From Oceaniglobus indicus (lineage in GTDB: Bacteria > Pseudomonadota > Alphaproteobacteria > Rhodobacterales > Rhodobacteraceae): a stretch of DNA of 64,000 nucleotides. A program made the position numbers and the translations under genes. The first letter of the stretch is position 1, and each line of letters starts with the position of its first letter. Positions 1 to 7,433 of the stretch are shown piece after piece. The notes below the pieces were generated by a model. That model worked only from the letters and a program-made list of their open reading frames with translations. It was not told the DNA's origin and made no database searches. Location: NCBI RefSeq assembly GCF_002751875.1, contig NZ_NMZM01000001.1:124001-188000 (forward strand), read 5' to 3'.

Positions 1-1992
1 CAATGGCAGATGCAACAGGGCCGGTGGGTCACGCTGTTGCTGCTGGCGGCCACGGCGTTCGTCTGCCTGCCGCGGATGTTTCAGGTGATGGTGGTCGAGA
101 ACACCGACGAAACCCACCTGGCCACCGCCGCCTGGGCCTTTCCGCTGTATCTGCTCGCGATGAGCTTGTTCGTCGTGCCGATCGCCGTTGTCGGCCTTGC
201 CGTCCTGCCGGCCGGGTCGAACCCCGACCTGTTCGTGCTGAACGTGCCGCTGGCGTTCGACAAGGAATGGCTGGCGATGCTGGTGTTTCTCGGCGGGTTC
301 TCGTCGGCCACGTCGATGGTGATCGTCGCCGCCATCGCGCTGTCGACCATGGTGTCCAACAACATCGTCATGCCGATCTGGCTGAACGCGCGGCGCGGCG
401 ATGCGACGTTGTCGGGCGACGTGCGCAACGTGGTGCTGCGCGCGCGGCGCCTGTCCATCGCCGGCGTGCTGGCGTTGGGCTATCTCTATTATCGCCTGTC
501 GGGCGGGGGCGGCGCGCTGGCTGCCATCGGTCTGATCGCCTTTCTGGGCGTGGCCCAGGTGATGCCGGCGCTTGTCGGCGGGCTGTTCTGGCGCGGCGCC
601 ACGCGCAACGGTGCGGCGGCGGGGCTGATCGTCGGGTTCGTGATCTGGATCTATGCGCTGTTTCTGCCGGGCATCGGCACGGGCACGGTGATGTCCGCGC
701 AATTCCTGGCCGACGGGCCGTTCGACATCGGCTGGCTGCGGCCCCGGGCGCTGTTCGGGATCGACGGGCTGGATCCGCTGGTGCATGCGACGCTGTGGTC
801 GCTGGGGTTGAACGCGTCGGTCTTCGTGGTCGTGTCGCTGCTGGGCTTTCCCGGCCCGCTGGAGCGGCTTCAGGGGTCGGAATTCGTCAACGTCTTTCGC
901 TTTTCGACGGCCCACAAGGGCCGCAGCCCGACCACGGCCGAAGCCGAGGACCTGCTGATGATGGCACAACGGATCCTCGGCGCGCGCGAGGCGCAGGCGC
1001 TGTTTCAGGCCACCGCCGCGCGCCAGGGCAAGGATGGTTATCTGCCCGACGTGACGTCGGATTTCCTGGAACGGCTGGAACGCGAGATGGCCGGGTCGGT
1101 GGGCGCCGCCACCGCCCACGCCATGCTGGGCCAGATCGCCGGAAGCGGCGCGGTTTCGGTCGCTGATCTGATGCGCGTGGCCGACGAATCGGCGCAGATG
1201 ATGGAACATTCCATCCAGCTCGAGGCGAAATCCGAGGAACTGGGCCGCACCGCCCGCCAGTTGCGCGAGGCGAACGAGAAGCTGACAGCTATTTCCATCC
1301 AGAAGGACGCGTTTCTCAGCCAGATCAGCCACGAACTGCGCACGCCGATGACGTCGATCCGCGCGTTCTCGGAAATCCTGCGCGAGGCCGGCATGGACCG
1401 CGAGACGCGCGACCGCTATGCCGGAATCATCCACGACGAGGCCCTGCGCCTGACCCGTCTGCTGGACGATCTGCTGGATCTGTCGGTGCTGGAGAACGGC
1501 CAGATCAACCTGCACGAAACCGATGTGGAGCTGACGGACGTGATCGACCGCGCCTGCACCGCCGCGCTGAGCGATGGCGCGCGGCTGACGATCCGCCGGG
1601 TTGTGGCCGACGAACGGCTGATGCTGCACACCGACGCCGACCGGCTGACGCAGGTGTTCATCAACATCATCGCCAACGCCGCCAAATACTGTGATGCGCC
1701 GTCGCCCGAATTGCGGATCACCGTCAGCGCCTGTGGCGACGGGATCAACGTCGATTTCATCGACAACGGCGGCGGTATTCCGATGGCGCAACACGCTGTC
1801 ATCTTCGAGAAATTCTCGCGCCTCGGCCAGACACGCATCGCCGGCGCGGGTCTCGGTCTTGCCATCTGTCGCGAGATCGTGGCGCGGCTGGGCGGTCAGA
1901 TCTCGTATCTGCCGGGGCAGGGCGGGGCCGCGTTTCGGGTGAACCTGCCGCAGGCGCGGTTCGGCGCACATGCGGTGGCATCGGTGGCCTGA
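1..1992 (+). CDS. Na+/solute symporter-histidine kinase fusion (5' partial)
   Basis: The reading frame is open from base 1, so the N-terminus lies outside the window. The first roughly 290 residues are hydrophobic and resemble the later helices of sodium:solute symporters (PutP/SSS family), including a conserved-looking SSATSMVIVA segment. A charged, coiled-coil-like linker (about residues 395-430) leads into a complete kinase core. Its H-box is SHELRTP with His near window residue 444, its N-box is NIIANAAKYC, and its G-boxes are DNGGGI and GAGLGLAI. This is the architecture of CbrA-type sensors, where a transporter-like module feeds a two-component kinase in the inner membrane. No response regulator is adjacent in the window, so partner and ligand are unknown. 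The kinase assignment is firm and the symporter assignment is good. Confidence 0.9.
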   Translation, partial: QWQMQQGRWVTLLLLAATAFVCLPRMFQVMVVENTDETHLATAAWAFPLYLLAMSLFVVPIAVVGLAVLPAGSNPDLFVLNVPLAFDKEWLAMLVFLGGFSSATSMVIVAAIALSTMVSNNIVMPIWLNARRGDATLSGDVRNVVLRARRLSIAGVLALGYLYYRLSGGGGALAAIGLIAFLGVAQVMPALVGGLFWRGATRNGAAAGLIVGFVIWIYALFLPGIGTGTVMSAQFLADGPFDIGWLRPRALFGIDGLDPLVHATLWSLGLNASVFVVVSLLGFPGPLERLQGSEFVNVFRFSTAHKGRSPTTAEAEDLLMMAQRILGAREAQALFQATAARQGKDGYLPDVTSDFLERLEREMAGSVGAATAHAMLGQIAGSGAVSVADLMRVADESAQMMEHSIQLEAKSEELGRTARQLREANEKLTAISIQKDAFLSQISHELRTPMTSIRAFSEILREAGMDRETRDRYAGIIHDEALRLTRLLDDLLDLSVLENGQINLHETDVELTDVIDRACTAALSDGARLTIRRVVADERLMLHTDADRLTQVFINIIANAAKYCDAPSPELRITVSACGDGINVDFIDNGGGIPMAQHAVIFEKFSRLGQTRIAGAGLGLAICREIVARLGGQISYLPGQGGAAFRVNLPQARFGAHAVASVA

Positions 1993-2076
1993 AAGCACGG
2001 GATGATGTGCGGGATTCAGGGTTTCTAAACCTTTCCGGGGCACACCTGACGCAAGGCAGTCGGAAGGTCGGCAGGA

Positions 2077-2988
2077 ATGGATTCAACGGGCAAGGAGGGA
2101 CGGACCGATCCCGGCGTGTTGCGACGCATGATGGGGGAACGCCCCCCGCCGACGCCGGACGTTGATGAAATGACGCTGGAACGGGCGTGGCGGTTGGGCA
2201 TCGTGCGCGGCCTGTCGCGCGCCATCGACCTGACCTGCACGGTCACGTCCTATCGAACGGCGCCGTTGCCCGCCGCCGATATCGTCTCACAGATCGAAGC
2301 CGGGGATCTGGCCGTTCTTCTGGAAGGCACGGCGGGCTTCGGCGCGGCGGTTCTGGATGCCCAGGTTCTGGCCGCGATGATCGAATCACAGACGATGGGG
2401 CGGGTGTTGTCGCGCACGGCGGCCCCGCGTCCGGTGACACGCACCGACGCTGCCATGGCGGCCGACCCCCTTGATCTGGTCCTTTCCGAGTTCGAGGCGC
2501 GCGCCGAAGGGCTGAACGGGGCCGAAAGCGCCGCCGCCCTGCGGTTTGCCACGCTGCCGTCGGGCCCCGAGGCGCTGGCGCTGGCCTTGCCCGACGAACC
2601 CCACGTCCTGACCGAAATCGTCTTGCGGCTTGGCGATGGCGAAAGGACGGGCCGGATGCGGTTCATCCTGCCCTTGCCGCGCGCACCGGACCCGGAAAGC
2701 GCCGAAGACTCGGGTCCCGAATGGGCGGATGGGCTGGAGCGGTCGGTGCTGGCCAGCACGGTGACCCTGACGGCGGTGCTGGCCCGACTCACGATGCCGG
2801 TCGACGCCGTCGCCCGTCTGGCGCCCGGCGACCTGCTGATGTTGAACCCCAAGGCCTTGTCACAGGTGGTCATGACCGGCTGCACCGGCCAGGCCACCGC
2901 ACGCGGGCGGTTGGGTCAGAGCGGCGGCATGAAGGCGGTGCTGTTGCAGGATCCGGACCCGCCGGCCTTGTCCGTGCTGCCCGAATGA
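2077..2988 (+). CDS. FliM/FliN-family flagellar C-ring-like protein
   Basis: This 303-residue protein has the stretch IEAGDLAVLLEGTAGFG in its first third. It ends in a SpoA-like region with DAVARLAPGDLLML, VVMTGCTG and ARGRLGQSGGMKAV. These resemble FliM middle and SpoA segments, which build the flagellar motor switch (C-ring) and bind CheY-P and FliG. The N-terminal third does not show the usual FliM CheY-binding peptide that I could recognise. The gene starts 84 bases after the sensor kinase on the same strand, and no other flagellar gene is visible. It may be the FliM of this lineage encoded apart from the main cluster, or a divergent paralogue. Confidence 0.7.
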   Translation: MDSTGKEGRTDPGVLRRMMGERPPPTPDVDEMTLERAWRLGIVRGLSRAIDLTCTVTSYRTAPLPAADIVSQIEAGDLAVLLEGTAGFGAAVLDAQVLAAMIESQTMGRVLSRTAAPRPVTRTDAAMAADPLDLVLSEFEARAEGLNGAESAAALRFATLPSGPEALALALPDEPHVLTEIVLRLGDGERTGRMRFILPLPRAPDPESAEDSGPEWADGLERSVLASTVTLTAVLARLTMPVDAVARLAPGDLLMLNPKALSQVVMTGCTGQATARGRLGQSGGMKAVLLQDPDPPALSVLPE

Positions 2989-3068
2989 CCGCGCGGCATG
3001 TAACTTGGCCCGCGACCGCCTGCTCATCCCGCGCGGCCGGGTGTGGTTGCGCAGGACGCAACCGCGTC

Positions 3069-3494
3069 TCACGCCTTGGCGGCCGCCTCGATCTGCGGGC
3101 GCAATCCGTCCAGCGCATAACCGGCCTGTCGCGCGGCGGCGATCAGGTCGTCAGCGGGGGTATGCGGTGCCTGGCTCAGTGCCCAGACAACACTGGACCG
3201 CATGCCCGACCGGCAATAGGCAAAAACCGGGCCCGACGCGGCGGCGATGGCATCGCCCTGCGCGCGAATGTTCCCGGCGTGCAGGGCGCCGTTGACCACC
3301 GGGTTATAGACGAACGTCAGTCCGGCCGCCTCGGCCGCGGCGCGGATCGCCGCGTGATCTTCGTCGGGCGTGACCTCGTCATCCGGCCGGTTGCAGATGA
3401 CGGCGGTGAATCCCGCCTCTTTCAGGGTGGGAATGTCATCGGGCGTGATCTGTCCCGAAACGGTGTAGGCGGGGGTGAGGGCGTTCATGTCCAT
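3069..3494 (-). CDS. TIGR01244/Blh-type dual-specificity phosphatase-like protein
   Basis: The 141-residue sequence begins like the Blh (beta-lactamase hydrolase-like) phosphatase family, with YTVSGQITPDDIPTLKEAGF and ICNRPDDE. It carries a cysteine phosphatase loop, YCRSGMRS, matching C-x(5)-R near residues 94-100. In related proteins this domain precedes a persulfide dioxygenase-like metallo-hydrolase and is linked to sulfide handling. Here it stands alone. The substrate is unknown. A second ATG two codons downstream is an alternative start. The family assignment is good and the physiological role is inferred. Confidence 0.8.
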   Translation of the reverse strand: MDMNALTPAYTVSGQITPDDIPTLKEAGFTAVICNRPDDEVTPDEDHAAIRAAAEAAGLTFVYNPVVNGALHAGNIRAQGDAIAAASGPVFAYCRSGMRSSVVWALSQAPHTPADDLIAAARQAGYALDGLRPQIEAAAKA

Positions 3495-3787
3495 GGCTGC
3501 TGATTATCCGGTTCCGCGCGCCGAATCCAGCGCCACGCACATCCCCGCGCGATCGGTGCCGGTTGGGGAATCCACCGATCCCCGCGCCCGGTTCCGACCA
3601 TCGACGCGCTTTGCTTGTCGCGCACCATTGTCGACCGCCACCGCTGCGGGCGGGCCTGCAACGACGCGCGGCACGCGCCCCGCACAGGCCGGCGATCGCG
3701 TCTTTCAGCCGGCGCAAACGGCTTTTTCTCTGGTATCGGGGGCGGTTATGACGATGATGACCCCGATCCGATGTGGGAGGAGGCCAA
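3495..3787. other. Intergenic region before the FadB-like gene
   Basis: These 293 bases separate divergent genes. A clear ribosome-binding site, GGGAGGAGG, sits just before the ATG at 3788. I see no small gene or strong hairpin. The region presumably carries promoters for both flanking genes, but none is distinct enough to call. Confidence 0.4.
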
Positions 3788-5809
3788 ATGACCATCGTTG
3801 CGGAACAGACGTCGGGGGGCGTGCGCCTGCTACGTATCGGGGCGCCCGAGACGCCCGTCGCCGCCGAGCGGATGCTGCGCGACCTGGACGACGCCATCGA
3901 TGGCGCGCTGGCGGATCCGGACTGTCGCGCGGTGGTTCTGGACTGCGCGGCAAGCGGCCCGATGGCACCGGACCCCGCACCGCTGCGCACGATGACGGAC
4001 CGGATCGAGGCCGCCGAAAAGCCGGTGATCGCCGCGCTGTCGGGCGCGTGCCGGGGCGACATGTTCGAACTGGCACTGGCCGCTCATTACCGGATCGTCA
4101 CGCCGGATCTGTCGGTTGCCCTGCCGGGGCTTCAGTTCGGCTTGCCGCCGCGCGCGGGGGCAAGCCAGCGCCTGCCACGGCTGTGCGGGTCGATGGCGAC
4201 GTTCGCCATCCTGCTGGACGGGGCCGATCACCCGGCGCCGGTCGGCTTTGCGGATCTGACCGACAACGATCCCGTCGCCGCTGCGCTGGATCTGGCCGCC
4301 GAATCTCCGCCGGCACACCCCACCGGCGCACGCACCGACGGCCTGGCCGATCCCGCGGCCTTCATGGCGGGCGTGGCGGACGCCCGCGAGCGGTTGGACG
4401 CGGCGCCGCTGCCGGGCGGCGCGCGGCGCAGTGTCGAATGTGTCGAGGCGGCGATGCTTCTGCCGTTTGAAAGCGGGCTCGAGATGGAACGTTCGGCCTT
4501 CGACGAATGTGCCGCCACGAACGAGGCGCGCGCGCTGTCGTGGCTGGAGCGCGCAAGGGCGGAGGCATGGGACGTTCCCGAGGCCGCGGGCGGCACCGTC
4601 CGCCCCATCGCACGGATCGCCGTCGTCGGCGCGACCCGGGTTGCCGCCGATCTGGTGTTGGCGTGCCTTGATGCCGGGATCGAGACGTTTTTGGTCGAAC
4701 TGGATCCCGCAGGGCGGGCAGCGGTGCTTGATCGCGTGCTGGGAACCTGTGACGCCCGTGTGGCCGAAGGCGCCATCAGCGACCAAGCCCGCGACGCGAC
4801 CCTTGCGCGCCTGACCCCCGAGGCGACGTTCGAGGATCTGGCCCACGTCGATGCCGTCTGGGAGGCGGCGGTGGATTCGGCCGCCTTGAAGACCGAACTC
4901 TGGCGGGCGATCGGTCTGCTGGCGCCGCCCGGTGCGCTGCTGGCCACCGCAGGCGCGACCGTGGGGGCCATGCCCCTGGGCGTTGCGGCGGGTCGGGCGG
5001 GGCAGGTCGTGGGGCTGCATGTCGCCGGACCCTCGCGCAAGGTCGCGTTGATCGAGCTGGCCTTGCCCCCCGATGTCACCGCCGATGCCGTCGCCACGGC
5101 GTTGGCGCTGGCCCGGCGGCTGGACGTGCAGATCGTGCGCTGTGCCGATCACGCGGGATATATCGCCCATCGGCTGCAAACCGCGCTTGAGCGCAAGATC
5201 GAGGCCTTGATGATCGCGGGCGCCGATGCCGAAACCATCGACGAGGCGCTGATGGCCTGGGGGTATCGCGCATCGCCCTGTTTTGCCATGGACGTCGAAG
5301 GCCTCGACCGTGTTCTGGCACGTCGCCGCGCGGTGTCGGGTCAGGGGGCACCGACCGATGGCGGGCTGTCGTTGCTCGACGCGCTGGTCGAAGCGGGGCT
5401 GAGCGGACGGGACGAAGGGGCCGGGTTGTTTGCCTGGACCGACGGACAGCCCACCGGCGATGATGCACAGTCGCGCAGCGTCATGGACGCCCTGGCCGAC
5501 GGGAAGGGGATCACGCGGCGGACGTTCGACGACGACAGCATCCAGCGCGCCTGCCTTGCCGCCTTGGCGGATGAGGGGGCGCGGATGATCGCCGACGCCA
5601 CGGTGCTGCGCGCGGGCGACGTGGACGTCGCCGCCGTCGGGGCGATCGGGTTTCCCCGTCTGCGTGGCGGGCCGATGAGGGCGGCGGATCAGGCCGGCCT
5701 GATCGCTGTCGAGCGTGATCTGGCGCTGAGCGGCGACAACGTGACGCCATCGCCCCTGTTCAGCGATCTGATCAAGCAGGGTCGTGGGTTCACCGACATG
5801 CGTCCCTGA
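3788..5809 (+). CDS. FadB/FadJ-like hydratase/3-hydroxyacyl-CoA dehydrogenase, degenerate motifs
   Basis: I start at the ATG at 3788 rather than further upstream, because GGGAGGAGG lies directly before it. The 673-residue protein has the fatty-oxidation alpha-subunit layout: an N-terminal crotonase-like domain (about 1-190), then an NAD-binding and C-terminal 3-hydroxyacyl-CoA dehydrogenase region. Several hallmark motifs are eroded. The Rossmann loop reads VVGATRVAADL instead of GxGxxG. The crotonase segment reads ALPGLQFGLPPRAG, where active enzymes have a catalytic Glu in place of the Gly. The GGG of the first Glu motif reads CRGDMFELALA. The GLHVAGPS segment retains the dehydrogenase His. 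No thiolase or acyl-CoA dehydrogenase is adjacent. It is probably a divergent beta-oxidation paralogue with one or both activities altered. Confidence 0.8.
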   Translation: MTIVAEQTSGGVRLLRIGAPETPVAAERMLRDLDDAIDGALADPDCRAVVLDCAASGPMAPDPAPLRTMTDRIEAAEKPVIAALSGACRGDMFELALAAHYRIVTPDLSVALPGLQFGLPPRAGASQRLPRLCGSMATFAILLDGADHPAPVGFADLTDNDPVAAALDLAAESPPAHPTGARTDGLADPAAFMAGVADARERLDAAPLPGGARRSVECVEAAMLLPFESGLEMERSAFDECAATNEARALSWLERARAEAWDVPEAAGGTVRPIARIAVVGATRVAADLVLACLDAGIETFLVELDPAGRAAVLDRVLGTCDARVAEGAISDQARDATLARLTPEATFEDLAHVDAVWEAAVDSAALKTELWRAIGLLAPPGALLATAGATVGAMPLGVAAGRAGQVVGLHVAGPSRKVALIELALPPDVTADAVATALALARRLDVQIVRCADHAGYIAHRLQTALERKIEALMIAGADAETIDEALMAWGYRASPCFAMDVEGLDRVLARRRAVSGQGAPTDGGLSLLDALVEAGLSGRDEGAGLFAWTDGQPTGDDAQSRSVMDALADGKGITRRTFDDDSIQRACLAALADEGARMIADATVLRAGDVDVAAVGAIGFPRLRGGPMRAADQAGLIAVERDLALSGDNVTPSPLFSDLIKQGRGFTDMRP

Positions 5810-5815
5810 CGCCCG

Positions 5816-6031
5816 TCAGCCGAGGAAGATACCGACCACGATCAGCATCAGCCCCAGGATCGACGCGAACAGCGCACCAAGGTTCAGCACCACCAGCTTT
5901 TGCAGACGCGCGCGCAGCGCGTCGTCGTCCAGCCTGGCGCGGCGGGCCCGGATCGCCGATACGATGCACCAGAACAGGGCGAAAAGGCCGCCCAGCGACA
6001 GCGCCGCACCGGTGTAGATCAAAGCGTCCAT
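5816..6031 (-). CDS. Small two-helix membrane protein, unknown
   Basis: This 71-residue protein has two hydrophobic segments, at about residues 4-27 and 46-70. They are separated by a charged, Arg-rich loop (SAIRARRARLDDDALRARLQ), as expected for an inner-membrane hairpin protein. The ATG at 6031 is preceded by a purine-rich GAGGGGGCGAGGA. The frame extends upstream to 6520, but that part only shadows the GapR-like gene. It converges on the FadB-like gene with a gap of six bases. I do not recognise the family. Confidence 0.75.
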   Translation of the reverse strand: MDALIYTGAALSLGGLFALFWCIVSAIRARRARLDDDALRARLQKLVVLNLGALFASILGLMLIVVGIFLG

Positions 6032-6157
6032 TCCTCGCCCCCTCGCTTCATCCCGCAGCCCTAGCGGATCGGGGGGCGGGGCGCAATCCGACGGGACTTG
6101 CGACAGGCCCGGAGCGTCGCTAGGGAAGACCCCGATCCCAGTACGAAGGAACCGAAC

Positions 6158-6457
6158 ATGAGCGACACGTCGACCAACGCAGCCCCCGATTTCGGCCCCG
6201 AAGCCACGCCCGCCGATTCGAATTACCGTGTGACGGCGGACGAATTGCGCCAGTTCATCGAGCGTTTCGAGCGGCTGGAGCAGGAAAAGAAGGACATCGC
6301 CGAAGCGCAGAAAGAGGTGATGGCCGAGGCCAAGGGGCGCGGCTATGACACCAAGGTGATGCGCAAGATCATCGCCATGCGCAAACGCGACAAGGACGAC
6401 ATCGCCGAGGAGGAAGCGGTTCTCGAGATGTATCTGGAAGCCCTGGGGATGACCTGA
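6158..6457 (+). CDS. GapR/DUF2312 DNA-binding protein
   Basis: The start at 6158 leaves a 99-residue protein with a disordered N-terminus. A nearly all-helical, highly charged core follows, with ELRQFIERFERLEQEKKDI and AEAKGRGYDTKVMRKI. This is the DUF2312 signature, present in GapR, an alphaproteobacterial nucleoid-associated protein that binds overtwisted DNA ahead of replication and transcription. The length matches the family. An upstream in-frame extension from 6098 has no good ribosome-binding site. Confidence 0.88.
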   Translation: MSDTSTNAAPDFGPEATPADSNYRVTADELRQFIERFERLEQEKKDIAEAQKEVMAEAKGRGYDTKVMRKIIAMRKRDKDDIAEEEAVLEMYLEALGMT

Positions 6458-6476
6458 GCCGCCGGCGAACGGCTCA
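6455..6476. terminator. Hairpin between convergent genes
   Basis: TGAGCCG (6455-6461) pairs with CGGCTCA (6470-6476) around an eight-base loop. It spans the end of the GapR-like gene and the end of the convergent sulfotransferase-like gene. There is no T-tract, so it may act as a transcript-end stabiliser or a factor-dependent stop. Confidence 0.4.
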
Positions 6477-7352
6477 GTCGGGCAGGAGGGTGACGCCGGG
6501 CAGGGCCGCGATGGCGCCAAGGTCCGCCTCGTAAAGCGTGCTCAGCCGCTGAACCAGGTCGGCGGACCAGCCGGGCAGGCTGCGTTCTTCCTCGATCGCG
6601 TCGGGGTGAGCGAACTTGTCGAGAAAGGCGGTCATCACCTGGCGGCGGGCCTTCTCGGTGGCCGGCGGATGGGCCCGTGTATAGACGCGCAGCCGGTTCA
6701 TGCCCTCGCCGGTCATCACCGGGCGCAACATGTCGAACATTCCCTTCAGCGGCATTTCGCCACGCACGCCCGCGACGCGGTGGATGATCTCGGGCCAGAA
6801 CAACGGCGTGTCCTCGTGGCACCACACCGTTACCGGGCAATCGGGACAGGCCTCGCGCAGGGCCGCGATCGTGTCGGACCAGCGCAGGATCTGAGGTTCG
6901 GCGCGGGTCAGGAAGGCCGGGAACTCGGCCTCGGGACGCCCGGCTTCCTCGAACACGGCGGGCAGGAAGGTGGCCGGGTTGCGCACCGAGATGAAGAACG
7001 CCACCGGGCTGTCGGGGAACAGGTTTCGCAGCCACGCGGCCTTGGCGATCTTCGGATAGATCTGGCCGTATTCCACTGCCATCGACACCATCGAGATGAA
7101 ATTGGCATTCGACAGCACCAGGCGTTCCGTCGTCTCGTCCGCGCCCATGGCTTCCAGCAGGACATCGCGGGTCGCATCGTCACCGGGGTCGCCGCGCAGG
7201 CGGTTCATCACGGTGCGCAGCACATCGCGATAGTCCTTGGCGTCGGGCACCACGACGCCGAGGCCCGACAATTCCGCGCGGTTGCGCATCAGCGTCTTGC
7301 GCAACCGGCTAGCATCCGTGCAATGCGCGCCTAGATGGATCGCGACATCCAT
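6474..7352 (-). CDS. Sulfotransferase-like protein, unknown substrate
   Basis: I choose the ATG at 7352 (292 residues), with GAAGAG eight bases upstream, over a GTG nine bases earlier. The N-terminus, VAIHLGAHCTDASRLRKTL, resembles a family common in Rhodobacteraceae that begins HIGAHKTGTT and has a sulfotransferase-type fold. The usual PAPS 5'-phosphosulfate loop (K-T-G/A-T-T/S) is changed here to CTDAS. A later FFISVRNPATFLP resembles the 3'-phosphate-binding RNP segment. It may have lost sulfotransferase activity or act on another substrate. It is transcribed divergently from the permease gene. Confidence 0.6.
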   Translation of the reverse strand: MDVAIHLGAHCTDASRLRKTLMRNRAELSGLGVVVPDAKDYRDVLRTVMNRLRGDPGDDATRDVLLEAMGADETTERLVLSNANFISMVSMAVEYGQIYPKIAKAAWLRNLFPDSPVAFFISVRNPATFLPAVFEEAGRPEAEFPAFLTRAEPQILRWSDTIAALREACPDCPVTVWCHEDTPLFWPEIIHRVAGVRGEMPLKGMFDMLRPVMTGEGMNRLRVYTRAHPPATEKARRQVMTAFLDKFAHPDAIEEERSLPGWSADLVQRLSTLYEADLGAIAALPGVTLLPD

Positions 7353-7433
7353 GACCGTCACTCTTCATTGCTTCCCCTTCGGTTCTATCCGAGCTTTCTG
7401 GACAGGCAAGGTGCTTTTGGATATGGCGCGAGA

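Noticed and set aside
3830-5179. A 449-codon minus-strand frame inside the FadB-like gene
   Set aside because: No plausible start or domain; it mirrors the coding strand's GC-rich third positions.
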